36,659 nt of DNA from positions 1-36,659 of the forward strand of contig JBBBWG010032419.1 in assembly GCA_037176905.1 (NCBI GenBank), in the 5' to 3' direction. Below, piece by piece: positions 9,770-21,600 of this stretch (within the stretch, counting starts at the first letter, position 1; each line of letters begins with the position of its first letter). A program made the position numbers and the translations under genes. Under the pieces are notes generated by a model. It did not search any database. It worked only from the letters and a program-made list of their open reading frames with translations, and was not told where the DNA came from. The stretch is from Azolla pinnata. Lineage: Eukaryota > Streptophyta > Polypodiopsida > Salviniales > Salviniaceae.

Positions 9770-10530
9770 TTAAATCAAAATAAGATTCGCAATGTAGATG
9801 ATACCCACCCCAATAAGCTTCAAGGTATAGACAGTGTTAAGATTCAGAGTATAGATGATATTCATCAAAATAAGATTCAAAGTATGGATGCAAAATAAGA
9901 CTCAAAATATAGATGATATTCATCAGAATAAGAGATTGAACGTTAGATTATATTTAATCAGAATATGATTCAAAGGACGTATAGATGATGATATTCATCA
10001 AAATGAGCTTCAAAGTATAGATGCAAAAATAAGACTCGAGATATAGATGATATTCATCAGAATAAGAGATTGAACGTATAGACGATATTATTTAATCAGA
10101 AAATGATTCAAAGGATGTATAGATGATATTCCTCAAAATAAAGATTCAAAGTATAGATTATATTAAAAATCAAAATAAGATGCAAAGTATAGATGATATT
10201 AAATCAAAATAAGATTCAAAGTACACACGATATTTCATCAAAATAAGATTCAGAGTATAGATGCAAAATAAGATTCAGAGTATAGATATTCATCAGAATA
10301 AGAGATTGAACGTATAGATGATATCTGGTCAGAATAAGATTCAAAGGATGTATAGATGATATTTAATCAGAATAAGATTCAACGGATGTATAGATATTCA
10401 TCAAAATAAGATTCGAAGTATAGATAATATTAAAAATCAAAATAAGATGCAAAGTATAGATGATATTAAATCAAAATAAGCTTCAAAGTATAGATTGTAT
10501 TCATCAAAACAAGATTCAAAAGAGTATGGC
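9770..10530. repeat. A/T-rich minisatellite (about 33-40-bp unit)
   Basis: More than fifteen imperfect copies of a unit built from AATAAGATTCAAAGTATAG and ATGATATTCATCA or ATGATATTAAATCA. Early copies keep one plus frame open and read NKIQSIDDIHQ, an 11-residue periodicity, but later copies do not. Non-coding is the simpler reading. Confidence 0.85.
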
Positions 10531-10895
10531 CATCAGCTCGAGTTCCAATCAACCTTCATCATCACTTACAAACAGATCAGGATTTATACCTTCCATCACT
10601 TTCTGGTGCCAAGGAAAAAAGGTCATCCTCTGTCTCATCACCACCAGATCAAGAGTCATACCTTCCATCAATTCTGGTGCCACACAAAAAGCTCACCGGA
10701 TCGAATGGGGCCATCCGAAGATAGCCTTGGATGGAAGCTCAGACAAATAGTTGTGGAAGGCCAAACAGACATGGAAGCAGCTGGTTCATAAGGCTCTGTC
10801 ATGTAGCAGGTATGGAGGATAGATTCAACACACCTTTCCTCTACATGACTTGATCATCACCACAATACTGTTTCTCTTGTGCATCACAGATTTAC
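10531..10895. other. Spacer, no gene seen
   Basis: Two similar segments (CATACCTTCCATCA-type words followed by TTCTGGTGCCA near 10590-10620 and 10655-10685) suggest an internal duplication of about 70 bp. Frames of about 97 codons exist on the plus strand but show no recognisable domain. Confidence 0.4.
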
Positions 10896-11149
10896 AGATA
10901 GATAGATAATTAAAACAGACAGATAGATGATGGTATCATCTTCGGAGGTCAGAGACAGGGATTGTCTAATCTNNNNNNNNNNNNNNNNNNNNNNNNNNNN
11001 NNNNNNNNNNNNNNNNNNNNNNNNNNNNNNNNNNNNNNNNNNNNNNNNNNNNNNNNNNNNNNNNNNNNNNNNAGATAGATAGATAATTAAAACAGACAGA
11101 TAGATGATGGTATCATCTTCGGAGGTCAGAGACAGGGATTGTCTAATCT
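10896..11149. repeat. Identical 77-bp copies on both sides of the gap
   Basis: Left copy 10896-10972 and right copy 11073-11149 match base for base and end exactly at the N run on both sides. This is the pattern of two contig ends that overlap but were not merged, rather than a biological duplication. Confidence 0.9.
10973..11072. other. Assembly gap of 100 N
   Basis: Exactly 100 N, a conventional placeholder length for a gap of unknown size. The 77 bases before it (10896-10972) are identical to the 77 bases after it (11073-11149). Confidence 0.99.
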
Positions 11150-11993
11150 GGCAATGGTTTCCCATAGATCTTGAAACCACAAAAATGATATTAAACTGTT
11201 TGTTTACATGCCCATTGGCTCTGACCTGTTAATGCTCTTTTCTGTGTAAAGCTAAGTCCTGACTATTATTAGGTTGCACAAGTTACTGTTACACTCTTTT
11301 CAAACAGGATCTTTGAGCTCTACTTTGAGAAACTCGGAACCTTTACAAGCCGCATTTTGTTCTCATACCTTCAAGCTTGACCTCGTCAATGCCTTCTTTG
11401 TGGAGTTGAGATTTCTTTAGAACCATAGCTGATAAGTAGGTCGAACTGATAGCAGGACAGCTGAAAGATTTCTCTGAGTTCCTGACAAGCCCTTTGTCTG
11501 GATGTTCCATGGATGAAAAAGACCTTTCACTATTGCTGTTTGGTGGATATGACAAGAAACAAATGAAAGCAAAAAGAAAAGAAAAACCATAACAAAGTTT
11601 CATTGATACACTCTCTTTATTTATCTGTATATATGGAATAAATTTATTTTCTTCCTCACTAAAACTACTCATAAATTTACATTTCTTAAGGGCCTTCTAA
11701 TATTAGCTCTAAGCCTAACTATAACAACAAAAATCAGGATGCAAAAACAGCACAGGCAAAATGAAAAATGCAAGGAGCACAAACCAAAAGTAACAGAAAA
11801 TGAAAACCAAAAACAAAGAGAAGGGGGGAAAAAAAGCGAAAAGTGAAAAAGAAAAGAAAAACAAAATGCAAAATACAAGATGATCAAAGCAACAAAGAGC
11901 AAAAAGCTGAAAGCTGGAAAACGAAACAAGAAAAAGAGAAGTAAAGAAAAAACAGAAGTAAAGAAAGAATCCACTGAGACAGGCCTATGTTGT
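11150..11993 (-). other. 3' flank and U-rich 3' UTR of the JAG-like gene
   Basis: From 11700 to 11990 the plus strand is almost purely A/G with AAAAAC and AAGAAA words, so the transcript of the minus-strand gene would be strongly pyrimidine-rich just after its stop codon. No other gene is evident between 11150 and 11700. Confidence 0.45.
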
Positions 11994-14900
11994 TTATTCT
12001 CGTCGGATGGTGGATAATCCACTCCCAAATTGCAAACAATCTTCCTCATTAGATGGACAAGTGCCGCCATGGGTGGCTTTCACATTCCCACCGAGTAACC
12101 ACAGACCATCCATTTGGTCATGATTCTTTGGCCCTGTGTTGAAATCCAGGGATGTGTTGGCCTCACCAATTTCCCTTGGAGCTGAGTAGCCATAGAATAA
12201 ATCGGAATGGCTGTGGTTCATGTTGTTGGAAGGAGTGTCTGGGTTCAGATCCTCGATCAGCGCTTGTGGCGATGGGTTGAGATGTGCTCTTCCCTCATTC
12301 TCTCCTCCACCTTCTCCATGATGGGCTAGAAGGAACTTGCTTGACGATGAGGATGGAGAAGGTACAAGGTTCGGGCACTCGTCATTGGTAGCTAAAACGC
12401 TCGTATCTTCCTCCAGGTTGTGGTGATGGATGACAATATCATGGTCATTGTTATTGTTATATGCCACGGATGATGACTTCTTGTTGTCTACTGTGAAAGG
12501 AATGTTTGCACTCACCAGATCATGTGATGACGACATGGATGCCATCTGTTGGGAATGATGCATCATCAAGTATGGCGACGATACTTCATGTGCTGGCGGT
12601 ACATACAAATGACGATGGGGTTGAAAGCTGGCCATCATCCCATCGATGGTAGAATTGGCCATGTTGTGTTGAGAATGCTCTAGGATCGTAGCGAGGTTCC
12701 AATTACACATGGGCGAAGCTAATGAGGTGTTATACATGCCATTGGATTGTTGTAGACCCCCTCTAAAAGAAGAAGGTTCTGGGATCGCCATTCCCACCAT
12801 CCCATTCACATCCTTCAGTGAACCCTCACTTGGTGATCTCTGCAAGTGTGCATTGTTTTGCCCTGGCATCCTTGAAGAAAAAGGACAGCAACAAATGAGG
12901 AGACGGGCCCGACTGATCAATAGATATACGAAGATAAGATCAAAACATTTGTATCTTCAAAGATTTCACAGTCTATATTTTTTGAAAACGAATTTGGAAA
13001 ATGGCTTAAAACTCTTGGTATTATTGAAGATGTAAATGGAGAGGGATTTACTTACATGATGCATGAGAGGTCTTGTTGCATGAGCAATTTCCGAGCGTTC
13101 ATGACTTGTTCTCGCTCCCTTTCTGTATGTAGGCAATAAAATAGACACTTAGTTTACAAGATCCGGATAATCTGTTAAGATGATGGGGCAATTGCCTTGT
13201 TACAATGACAGAAATATCTCTTCCCAACTGCGTGAGATGTAATTGTGCGTGTGTGCGTGCATGTGTGCGTGTGAATATATGCAAAATCATGATCCGACGC
13301 TAGCTTTCTTTCTGTATGTCCCTCTAGACAAATGCTGCTATAAACGGCTGTTTTGATGCATTTAAATACAGAGATACATGATACATACAGATATGGAATA
13401 ATTACGTCCCAAAGACATCTAAGCATGAATAATTTTGCAAGGTAGAAACTAAAAAAGTGATGATCCGCTACAAGAGCTTTCTTTTTATGTCGTTCTTGAC
13501 AAATGCTGTTGTAAAAGGCTGTTACAGTGCATGCATACATACATAAATATGAAGTGACTATGTCCCAAAAGCATGAAATTTTGTAAAGATAGAAACCAAA
13601 GAAGTAAACAAAAACGAAACTTGCCTTGCCTGTGTCTGTTCATATGGCCACCAAGGGCTTGCGACTTAGCGAATTTCATTGGGCAAAAACGGCATTCATA
13701 AGGTTTAGCATTAGAAGATGCCGCCTTTTCGTTTGGGTTCGGTCTTTTCCTCCCATCTGCAGTTCAAGAAATATTGCAACAGAAAACCAATTTATGTACA
13801 TTGAGGTTTTCTGGATTGCTAGATAATATACCCTCGACTTGTAGGATCTTAAAAAAAGAAAAATCTCAAAACAATGTTTTGTTTGGACTCAGATATTCTT
13901 CCGAAGAGAAAAATTACCATCAATTTGTAAGGTATCTTAAGAAAACAGTTTTAAAAATGATAAATAACACATAACGTAACCATCACAACATAATCATCCA
14001 AGAAATGGTTTATTTGTATACCTAGCTCGCTTCCAGTAGTGCTGCAGCTCGATGCATCATGTGAGGTTCCTACCATTCTCACGGATCTGGGGGCATCACT
14101 TAAACCCTGTCAAGCACAGAAATTTTGAAACAATTTTCTGTTGATTTTAGAACTCGTTTTACCCTGCTCATAAACTATTATCATTTTTGTCTCTACACTT
14201 GATTGTCTGAATGCTTAAACTTGGTTGTTTTCAGAATGCTTAGAAAACGGTGACATGCAAATATGTACTTCGTTTGAGATCAACATTATATCAGTGAAGG
14301 AGTCCCAATTATGAACAAACACAAACATCTTTCAATATACTCGGGCATGATCCCCCGGAATGGAGAGAGCAAGTTTATCAATAGTAAATCCTAAACCCTA
14401 GTTCTCACAAAATATGCATATACATTACTTTTTAGCTGGATACGAATAATTTACAAACACAAGAAAGATCCTTTCTCTGGGCAATTTTACATGCTAAGAA
14501 TCTTTCGCTGTTGACTTCAGCAGCCAAACCAAGGTCCTGCCCTTGCACCATCTTTGAGGGGTCATTGTAAAGCTTTTGATGCTGTGTGTATTTTGAACCA
14601 TTTAAGTCTAACCTTTTCTAGGCGTTTAGCTTATGCCCATATACATTTCTGCTGTGCGTTATTTTTCATTTGCCATATGAATCCTTGCACATTTATTTTG
14701 TGACTCGAATCCCTAGAAGGCTCTACCTCACCTCCGCCCTAATGCTTCAAACAGAAACGGGATTCTTTGGCCATGCTTTCTGAAATACCATTCGAGGACT
14801 TCATGGTCTACAAAAACCAATCTTATAACCCAGCTTTATATGATAGACCTGATATTATGCAATCATGTATTTAGTCTTTTCAATAGCTTATAACCCAGCT

Positions 14901-15873
14901 TTATATGATAGACCTGATATTATGCAATCACGTATTTAGTCTTTCAATGTTTTGGCTTCTTAATCTCTGCTGTGGGGTCTGAAATCACATCCTCAGTCAA
15001 GACAATTTAATCAGAACGTCCGTTATTTGTTTAATTTTCCCCGGAGTAATTACATTTTTTCTCTCCCTCGAGAGATAGATAGAAACAATATACCAATGGA
15101 TAGATAGAGCTCTAATGTCCTCTTAACGCTGACTAATCTCATAGGTTTTGAATTGTGGTGAAGGGTACACGCACTCTCCATTGTGAGGATTGTCAATTGT
15201 ACTGGCAATAGATTGCGACTCCTGATTGGCTTGTTTAGCATGAAATGGGCATTGAAACCAGATTAATGAAAATTTGCGGACTGACAAAACTTTTGGTGTA
15301 CAGTCGAAATGAATCGGGAGGGGATGGGGGTGGTCACAGAGGTTGCTTGCAAAAAATAATAATAATTCTCCCTGAGGTGCTTCAATACATTCCTTTTGAG
15401 CTATTCTGAAATGTGAAGCATCCCTTGTTGTCTTATTTCCCCTATGGACTATGTGTCCTCTGACTAGGGTTTTGCATTCGTGTGTCAGTATTCATGCCCA
15501 CAGTGTTGGTGACAATTATAAACCATCCACATTTCAGAAAAAATTTGATTCTGCCTGTGGTGATTCAATACATTTCATAATGAAGCTGCTTTTGTATACC
15601 CCATTCATTTGATGAGCTACTCTGCCTCCTCGATCCACATGCTCAAGAGCTCTGTCTGTTTTCATTTCTGAGCTAGGGCTTTTGCCAACTTGGGCTTTGC
15701 TTCCATGCGTCACTTTACATGCCCATAATCCAACGCATGCATACACATTGATGAAGAAACCAGCTTAAATCAAACACTAATTACAAACACATACATGCAA
15801 ATATATACAAATACATCTACACACACGCACACATATATATACATATACACCTATGTATATATAAGTGTACACA

Positions 15874-15911
<38 letters not shown>

Positions 15912-16007
15912 ATACATGCATAATTGTGCACGAACATGATATTGTTATCATCTTTGAATGCAATTAAGATCTTTTTTCACCTGAATCTGGCTCTGATTTA
16001 GCTGCAT
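11994..16007 (-). CDS. JAGGED-like C2H2 zinc-finger transcription factor
   Basis: Five exons join in phase to about 395 aa: 15981-16007 (MQLNQSQIQ), 14022-14106, 13625-13756, 13056-13122 and 11994-12870. The single zinc finger has YECRFC with Cys59 and Cys62, then SQALGGHMNRHRQERE with His75 and His79 (C-x2-C-x12-H-x3-H). KSQALGGHMNRHRQERE is the diagnostic core of JAGGED/NUBBIN-type proteins rather than SUPERMAN or KNUCKLES, and the following QVMNARKLL corresponds to the helix after the JAG finger. JAG proteins control cell division in lateral organ growth. The C terminus (about 290 aa) is rich in Ser, Asn, His and Met, with an EDLNPDTP segment that weakly resembles an EAR-type repression motif. 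The finger exon ends at a GC donor (AAG|GCAAGT). Exon 1 is short and is the least certain. The 5' leader probably reaches about 16900. Confidence 0.85.
14822..14951. repeat. 65-bp tandem duplication in JAG-like intron 1
   Basis: Two nearly identical 65-bp copies start at 14822 and 14887 with the shared start CTTATAACCCAGCTTTATA, differing at few positions. A recent local duplication. Confidence 0.9.
15825..15908. repeat. CA microsatellite
   Basis: ACACAC runs with TATA interruptions directly downstream of JAG-like exon 1, inside intron 1. Confidence 0.95.
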
Positions 16008-16980
16008 GGTAACAAACAACCACCACAGCCAGAAAAGAAAGACATTCCCAAATGACCCAAAAACCATGGAAGTACAGTTTTAGTGCTCTTACCTTTGGCT
16101 ACTATATTGCAGAACAGCTTGTGCGACATAAACATCAAAATCCTGGCTTTCAGACCTCTTCAGCTTCGTCTCGCATCGTACATCACCTCAGATTGCCTGC
16201 ATGATATCGTGAATCCCCATCAAAATAATGTCCTTCCATCCTTGGAATCTAAATGTCAAACCCTCCCGTGCATAGCACGGATGAATGCAAAACACATTCG
16301 GGGATGTACACGTCAGTAAACACACGTATGTGCGTCGTGTACGAATTGTTGCACTGAATTATTGTGTTGTGCACTTGAGATTTGCTGCATGATTCAGAAA
16401 GAACACATGGCTTCGAACCGAACGTTGCCCCATTCCATTGGATTCGATTAGATGCAGCAAGAAAAACAGAGGTGGGTAATCCTGAGAGTTTAGACTTGGC
16501 ATGATTAATCTACATAACTTGAGGGGAAGGATATGAAAACAGATGATACTTGAAGAAACAAAGAAAGCCATGTGCAGACCACACTACAAATATCGACAAT
16601 TCTGCATTCATCTCTGCTTCTCTACCTATATCAACAGATACACAGCCCACATGTCTATATACACGGATCCTTTGTCTATGCATCTAAAGGTTACCATGAG
16701 AGACAGCACCTGAGAGAAAGAAACAAAAGGAGAGAGAGATTAAGGATGACACTGAACAGTGGAAGCAAGAAAAGAGAAGGAATTACTTTGAAGAGCCCGA
16801 AAGTTGTGGAACATGCGTGAAGGGTTGAAGGAGGAGGAGGCGGAGCAGGAGGAATGAAGAAGAAGAAGAAGAAGATGGTGAAAGACAGAGATAGAAACAG
16901 AGAGAAGATCAGGATCTTCTCTTTTACCATCTTTTTTTTTCTAGGGTTTTCTTTCTTCCTTTTCTTTCTTTTGCATGCTT
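16008..16980 (-). promoter_or_regulatory. 5' leader and proximal promoter of JAG-like gene
   Basis: No conserved protein is seen. A GAGA-rich patch (about 16710-16745) and a GAA run (about 16855-16875; CTT on the transcript strand) lie here. The start site is not resolved; the leader may contain an intron. Confidence 0.35.
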
Positions 16981-16984
16981 CTCT

Positions 16985-17945
16985 GCTTCTTTCTGCATTG
17001 CATTATTTGCCTGAAACCCTAAACCTCTGAAACCCTAAAACCCTAAAACCATTCTAAACCCTCAACCCTAAACCCTAAATTCTAAACCCTTGAAACCCTG
17101 AAACACTGAAAGAAACCCTAAAACCCTGAAACCCTAAACCCCTAAAACCCTAAACCCCTGAAACCCTAAAGCCATTCTAAGCCCTAAACCCCAAACCCCC
17201 AAAACCCAAAACCCTAAACCCTAAACCCTTGAAACCCCAAAACCCTAAACCCTAAACCCTAAACCCCTGAAACCCTAAAACCATTCTAAACCCCTGAAAC
17301 CCTAAAACCATTCTAAACCCCTGAAACCCTAAACCCCCCAAACCCCTGAAACCCTAAACCATTCTAAACCCCTAAAACCCTAAAACCATTCTAAACCCTA
17401 CACCCTAAACCCCCAAAACCCTACATTCTAAACCCCTGAAACCCTAAACCCCTGAAACCCTAAAGCCATTCTAAACCCTAAACCGTAAACCCCCAAAACC
17501 CTAAATTCTAAACCCCTGAAACCCTGAAACCCTAAACCCCTTAAACCCTAAACCCCTGAAACCCTAAAACCAGTCTAAACCCTATTCCCTAAAACCATTC
17601 TAAACCCTAAATTCTAAACCCCTGAAACCCTGAAACCCTAAACCCTAAACCCTAAACCCTAAACCCCTGAAACCCTAAACCCTAAACCCCTGAAACCCTA
17701 AATTCTAAACCCTTGAAACCATGAAACCCTAAATTCTAAACCCGTGAAACCATGAAACCCTAAACCCTAAACCCCTGAAACGTTAAATAAATTCTAAACC
17801 CTAAGCCTTGAACCCTAAACCTTAAACCCTTGAATTCCTAAACTCTAAACCCCTCAAACCCTAAACCTCAAACCCCTAAAACCCTGAATCCTAAACCTTA
17901 AACCCCTCAAACCCCTAAACCTCAAACCCCCCCCCCTAAAACCCT
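16985..17945. repeat. Degenerate interstitial CCCTAAA array, about 960 bp
   Basis: Continuous variants of AAACCCT and AAACCCCTGAAACCCTAA, with a recurring ACCATTCTAAACCC spacer giving a higher-order pattern. The C-rich strand is plus. Perfect CCCTAAACCCTAAA runs are short. Single-copy sequence on both sides means this is not a chromosome end. Confidence 0.95.
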
Positions 17946-18889
17946 AAAACCCTGGCAAATCATTTGCCCCGAATACTCCGGGGGCTCATTCATTTCTTGT
18001 ACGTCGTCGGAGCACGAGAAGAGAGAGGAAAATGCCACCCGAGGAAACTTTGACAAGCAGCCCGAACAAGAAACTTCGCCGAGATTCTTCTGATGATGCG
18101 GTTCCGAGGTCTGATCCAAAACATCAGAGCTTCAGTTTCCGCAGACACAGAAGCCAGAATCGACAGTCGGTGCTATAGGACATCGAGCTCCTTTTCTGTT
18201 CAAAATCTATTCTATTCCTTCACATCTTCGTCTGCGTACTCGAAGAACAATTGCACTAACTGGCAACTTACAATTGAGTCGAGTCGATAACAAATCCCAC
18301 TCGAGAAAATTAAAGCCAACAGACATCTAATGTTTGATGAAACTCCTTTTGTTTCCTTTTTTCTTCTTTTCTGAAGTAAAACTCTTTGCATTAGTTATAA
18401 CTTGGCCACAAATGACAATTTACATCAACTCAAGCAATACATGATGATCCATTTATCATTCAACTATGTAATCGGAGGTGGAAATATATCTGACGAGGTG
18501 GTTCGTATCTCCATACTACGCTTCTGTTGTCATAAGAATAGAACAAGTCCGTGTTCCAATACTCATGAAACAAAACCTGTTAGTTAGTTAAACAACCCTT
18601 TTTTTTATCTTCTTTCATGGATGATCTTAGAAATGTCTGGTTGGGATTGAGGCAAAGATCAAACAAGAATTCAGGTATTTCGGTAATGCACTGTAAGAGT
18701 GCATTAGTTGAGAACACACAAACAAAAATCATAATTTTCTAGGGTCAATCCAAAATGCATATATATCTATATTGCCCCTACTACAAAGAAAGAGTACATT
18801 ACTCCTAAGCTTATCTTAGAGTCTTGGCAAACCAAAATTATGAAGCCTTTCTCCACAGTACAATTTGTGCAATGCATAAGACATCCATG
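17946..18889. other. Spacer with one small open frame
   Basis: Apart from the 48-codon frame at 18032-18178, no gene, RNA or repeat was recognised. Confidence 0.4.
18032..18178 (+). CDS. Small open reading frame, 48 aa, possible
   Basis: A 48-codon frame starting MPPEETLTSSPNKKLRRDSS reads as a basic, Ser/Arg-rich nuclear-type N terminus. Base composition here is higher in GC than the surroundings. It may be an isolated remnant or the first exon of an unseen plus-strand gene; no downstream exon was found. Confidence 0.25.
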   Translation: MPPEETLTSSPNKKLRRDSSDDAVPRSDPKHQSFSFRRHRSQNRQSVL

Positions 18890-20120
18890 GAGTAGATAAG
18901 AGTGGTGTTGCAGCAATCAGAGAGCATCATCTATCTGTAACTACTTCTGATTTCAGGAGAAAAACGTCTCTTTGCGAGCTTTTAGATATGACGAAAACGA
19001 AAACATGTTCGATTGGAAGGCACCAATTTGTACCCAAACCACTCAACACATGAACATTTGACTCTTTACAATTTTGTCTGAAGCTTCATCCAGAGTAGCA
19101 GAAGAGCAACTCCTTGAGCAAGAACAAAACCAAAGAAGCAAAAATCGAAAACACCGATCTACAAGCTTTGGTAATAATAGGGCGGTGCGTAAACACGCCG
19201 TGTGAAGCACGGTTTCGGAGTAATGCAGGAATTTCAAAGAAGTGGTGCTTCATGTACCTGAGGATTGGAATGGGTGTGTTTTTCATCCTTTTGCAATCTG
19301 GGAGAATACTGTTTTCACCTGTAAGCAAAACCAGAAATCAGCTCAATTCTTCCTAGATAAACATTTCATGCGGTGGCTCAGGATTGGAATGGGTGTATTT
19401 TCATCCTTTTGCAATCTGGGAGAATACTCTTTTCACCTGTAAGCAAAACAAGAAATCAGCTCAATTCTTCCGAGATAAACATTTCATGCGGTGGCTCAGG
19501 ATTGGAATGGGTGTGTTTTCATCTTTTTGCAATCTGGGAGAATACTCTTTTCACCTGTAAGAAAAACCAGAAATCAGCTCAATTCTTCCTAGATAAACAT
19601 TTCATGCGGTGGCTCAGGATTGGAATGGGTGTGTTTTCATCCTTTTGCAATCTGGGAGAATACTCTTTTCACCTGTAAACAAAACCAGAAATCAGCTCAA
19701 TTCTTCCTAGATAACATTTCATGCTGTGTGCTTCAAACAGCAAGCTATATATCCAAATCTTCATTCTGTTTACTATGAAAGCCATAGAAAACAAGCAATT
19801 TCTCACCTGCTTCGCGAGAATTCTCAGCTGCTTCTACTGGCTTCCTGGGCAACTTTGTAATACTTCCACATCTGCATACAAACGTCTAGCTTTTACTCAA
19901 TCAAGCAAAGCAGAATGAACCCCCCGAGAGCATAGAAAGAATTTTGCACACAGAAACAAAATGATGTATTTACCATATTCATATATGAGGTGTGGAAATG
20001 TTGGTGCAATGCTCCAGAAGATACTGTTCTCCCAGATCTACCAGCAAAAAACAGGAAAGCTTATCCAAGATCTCTTGCCTGATTACCAGATGCACATCCA
20101 GATATAGCCTAAAGATCGAT
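18890..20120 (-). pseudogene. Diverged partial duplicate of two exons of the 22310-28438 gene
   Basis: The segment aligns by eye with 24800-25990 in the same orientation. It keeps the exon encoding ITKLPRKPVEAAENSREA (here about 19806-19872; parent YTKFPKKPLEAAENLRKA), the exon beginning GTGAAAA, flanking TTGCTCAAG, and intron words such as GCTTCATGTACCTGA. The first exon differs from the parent by small indels near its start, although the rest preserves the frame with conservative substitutions (K/R, L/V). The second exon lies in a 119-bp unit repeated four times, and these copies run into stop codons in the expected frame. No other exons of the parent are present, so it is most likely a non-functional fragment. 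Confidence 0.7.
19257..19735. repeat. 119-bp unit in four tandem copies, each carrying an exon and its acceptor
   Basis: Copies begin at about 19260, 19379, 19498 and 19616 with GGATTGGAATGGGTGT and contain TGCAATCTGGGAGAATACT and TTCACCTGTAAGCAAAAC. Read on the minus strand each contains gcttacag followed by the GTGAAAA exon. The parent locus at 24960-25080 has one copy. Confidence 0.9.
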
Positions 20121-20179
20121 GCTTCCTTTTAACCTAATTCGAGCTGTTCACCTCAATCAAAACCACACTGTTTCTATGG

Positions 20180-20560
20180 TTTTAAGGGTTAGGGTTCTAG
20201 GGTTTAGAGTTCTATGGGTTCAGTTTAAGGGTTAAGGGTTTTATGGGTTTTAGGGTTTAGAGTTGAAGGGTTAAGGGTTTTACGGGTTTTAGGGTTTAGA
20301 GTTCTATGGGTTTTATGGGTTTTAGGGTTTTAGGGTTTAGAGTTTAAAGGTTTAGGGGCTCTATGGGTTTAGGGTTTAGGGTTCTAGGGTTCTAGGGTTC
20401 TAGGGTCTAGGGTTTAGGGTTTAGGGTTCTAGGGTTCTCGGGTTCTAGGGTTCTAGGGTTCTAGGGTCTAGGGTTTAGGGTTTAGGGTTTAGGGTTAAGG
20501 GTTCTAGGGTTTAGAGCTCTATGGTTTAGGGTTTCATGGGGTTTAGGGTTTATCAACTAG
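20180..20560. repeat. Degenerate interstitial TTTAGGG array, about 380 bp
   Basis: Variants of TTTAGGG, TTCTAGGG and TTTTATGGG. The G-rich strand is plus, opposite to the array at 16985-17945, so the two arrays form a large imperfect inverted pair around the duplicated exon segment. Confidence 0.95.
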
Positions 20561-20979
20561 GGTTTCAGGAACCCAATCCTGATAGCAGAAGCTTCTTGCG
20601 CTTATGAACCGGGCAAAGCAACTCGCAGTAAGCTTGCTCACAAACACAAGCGGTATTACCGTGCGATTCCGAGCCGCCGAAAAAATGAAGCTGAAGTCTC
20701 GCGACATGCATGCATTAGCTGCACCGTGGACACTTGTGCCCACATCGGCTCGAATCTCTGTTCCCCCTGTTCACGCTCTTTGGCAGGACTAGAGATCATA
20801 AATATTATCGTAACTGAACGTGCAATCAAGTTCGATCTGCAATACCACCTCTCGACTCTATTCCCCTCGTGGTAGGACTTGTCCGAGCTAAATCACGCTA
20901 CAAGTAGCAGAGCATAACTGCCCCATGTCCCAACAGCAAAATATCGTGCTTTCGTGTTTCGGTTTGCACACATAGATCA
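20561..20979. other. Spacer, no gene recognised
   Basis: Frames of about 60 codons occur on both strands (20543-20792) without recognisable motifs. The higher GC content and position next to the copia fragment suggest it may belong to the same old element. Confidence 0.3.
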
Positions 20980-21300
20980 ACTTCATGGTGATTTGAACCC
21001 TTAGCGCATCGACAGCTGAAGCAGAATACATAGCTGCATTCGATGGAAGTTGTGGAAGCAAGTCCGGTAGCTTAGTCGACCACTCCTTTAGTGGGAGCCA
21101 TAGAGCTTTTGCTTTTAGCCCCTAGGACTCGACTCGCCACTCTGAATCTCAACACATCGGAAATCAAATATTATTCCATTCCAGCTCATGCGCCAAAGAA
21201 GAAGCGAATCATATTAACAAGATCTCAACAGTTTGGAAACATGTCACATGCGATGACTGAAGATCTTCTGATGGCTCGGAGCTGTTCTGACATCAATTGA
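20980..21300 (+). mobile_element. Ty1/copia retrotransposon fossil fragment
   Basis: A short plus-strand stretch reads STAEAEYIAA, the signature found in the RNase H region of Ty1/copia polyproteins. Only this C-terminal part of pol is recognisable. No LTRs, integrase or gag were identified, and the copy is clearly broken and old. Limits are approximate; related sequence may reach 21600. Confidence 0.45.
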
Positions 21301-21600
21301 GATGATCGCAAATCTTTTCAAATTTTCTTTCTTGATTACATCCATCTGTCTGCTCAATATGGTCGGAGTTCTAAAATGTGGACCAAAGTTTCACATTCTT
21401 GAACTAATTTGCATCACTCGACCGAGTTCATATTTGCAAGCACTACGAGCAGACAACAAGGCATTTGACATGAACTTTATCAGACCAACCGAATCAATCA
21501 ACAAAATTTTTAGATCGATGCTCTACAAGAAGAACATTCGATCCAAGTTTCACATGAGATTGGATGCTGGAATGTTCGATTGGCAAATGATACTATAAGT

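Noticed and set aside
9770-10530. CRISPR-like array
   Set aside because: Units are variable, without constant repeats and unique spacers, and the DNA is plant nuclear.
16985-17945. A true chromosome end
   Set aside because: The array is degenerate and flanked on both sides by single-copy sequence and genes, so it is interstitial.
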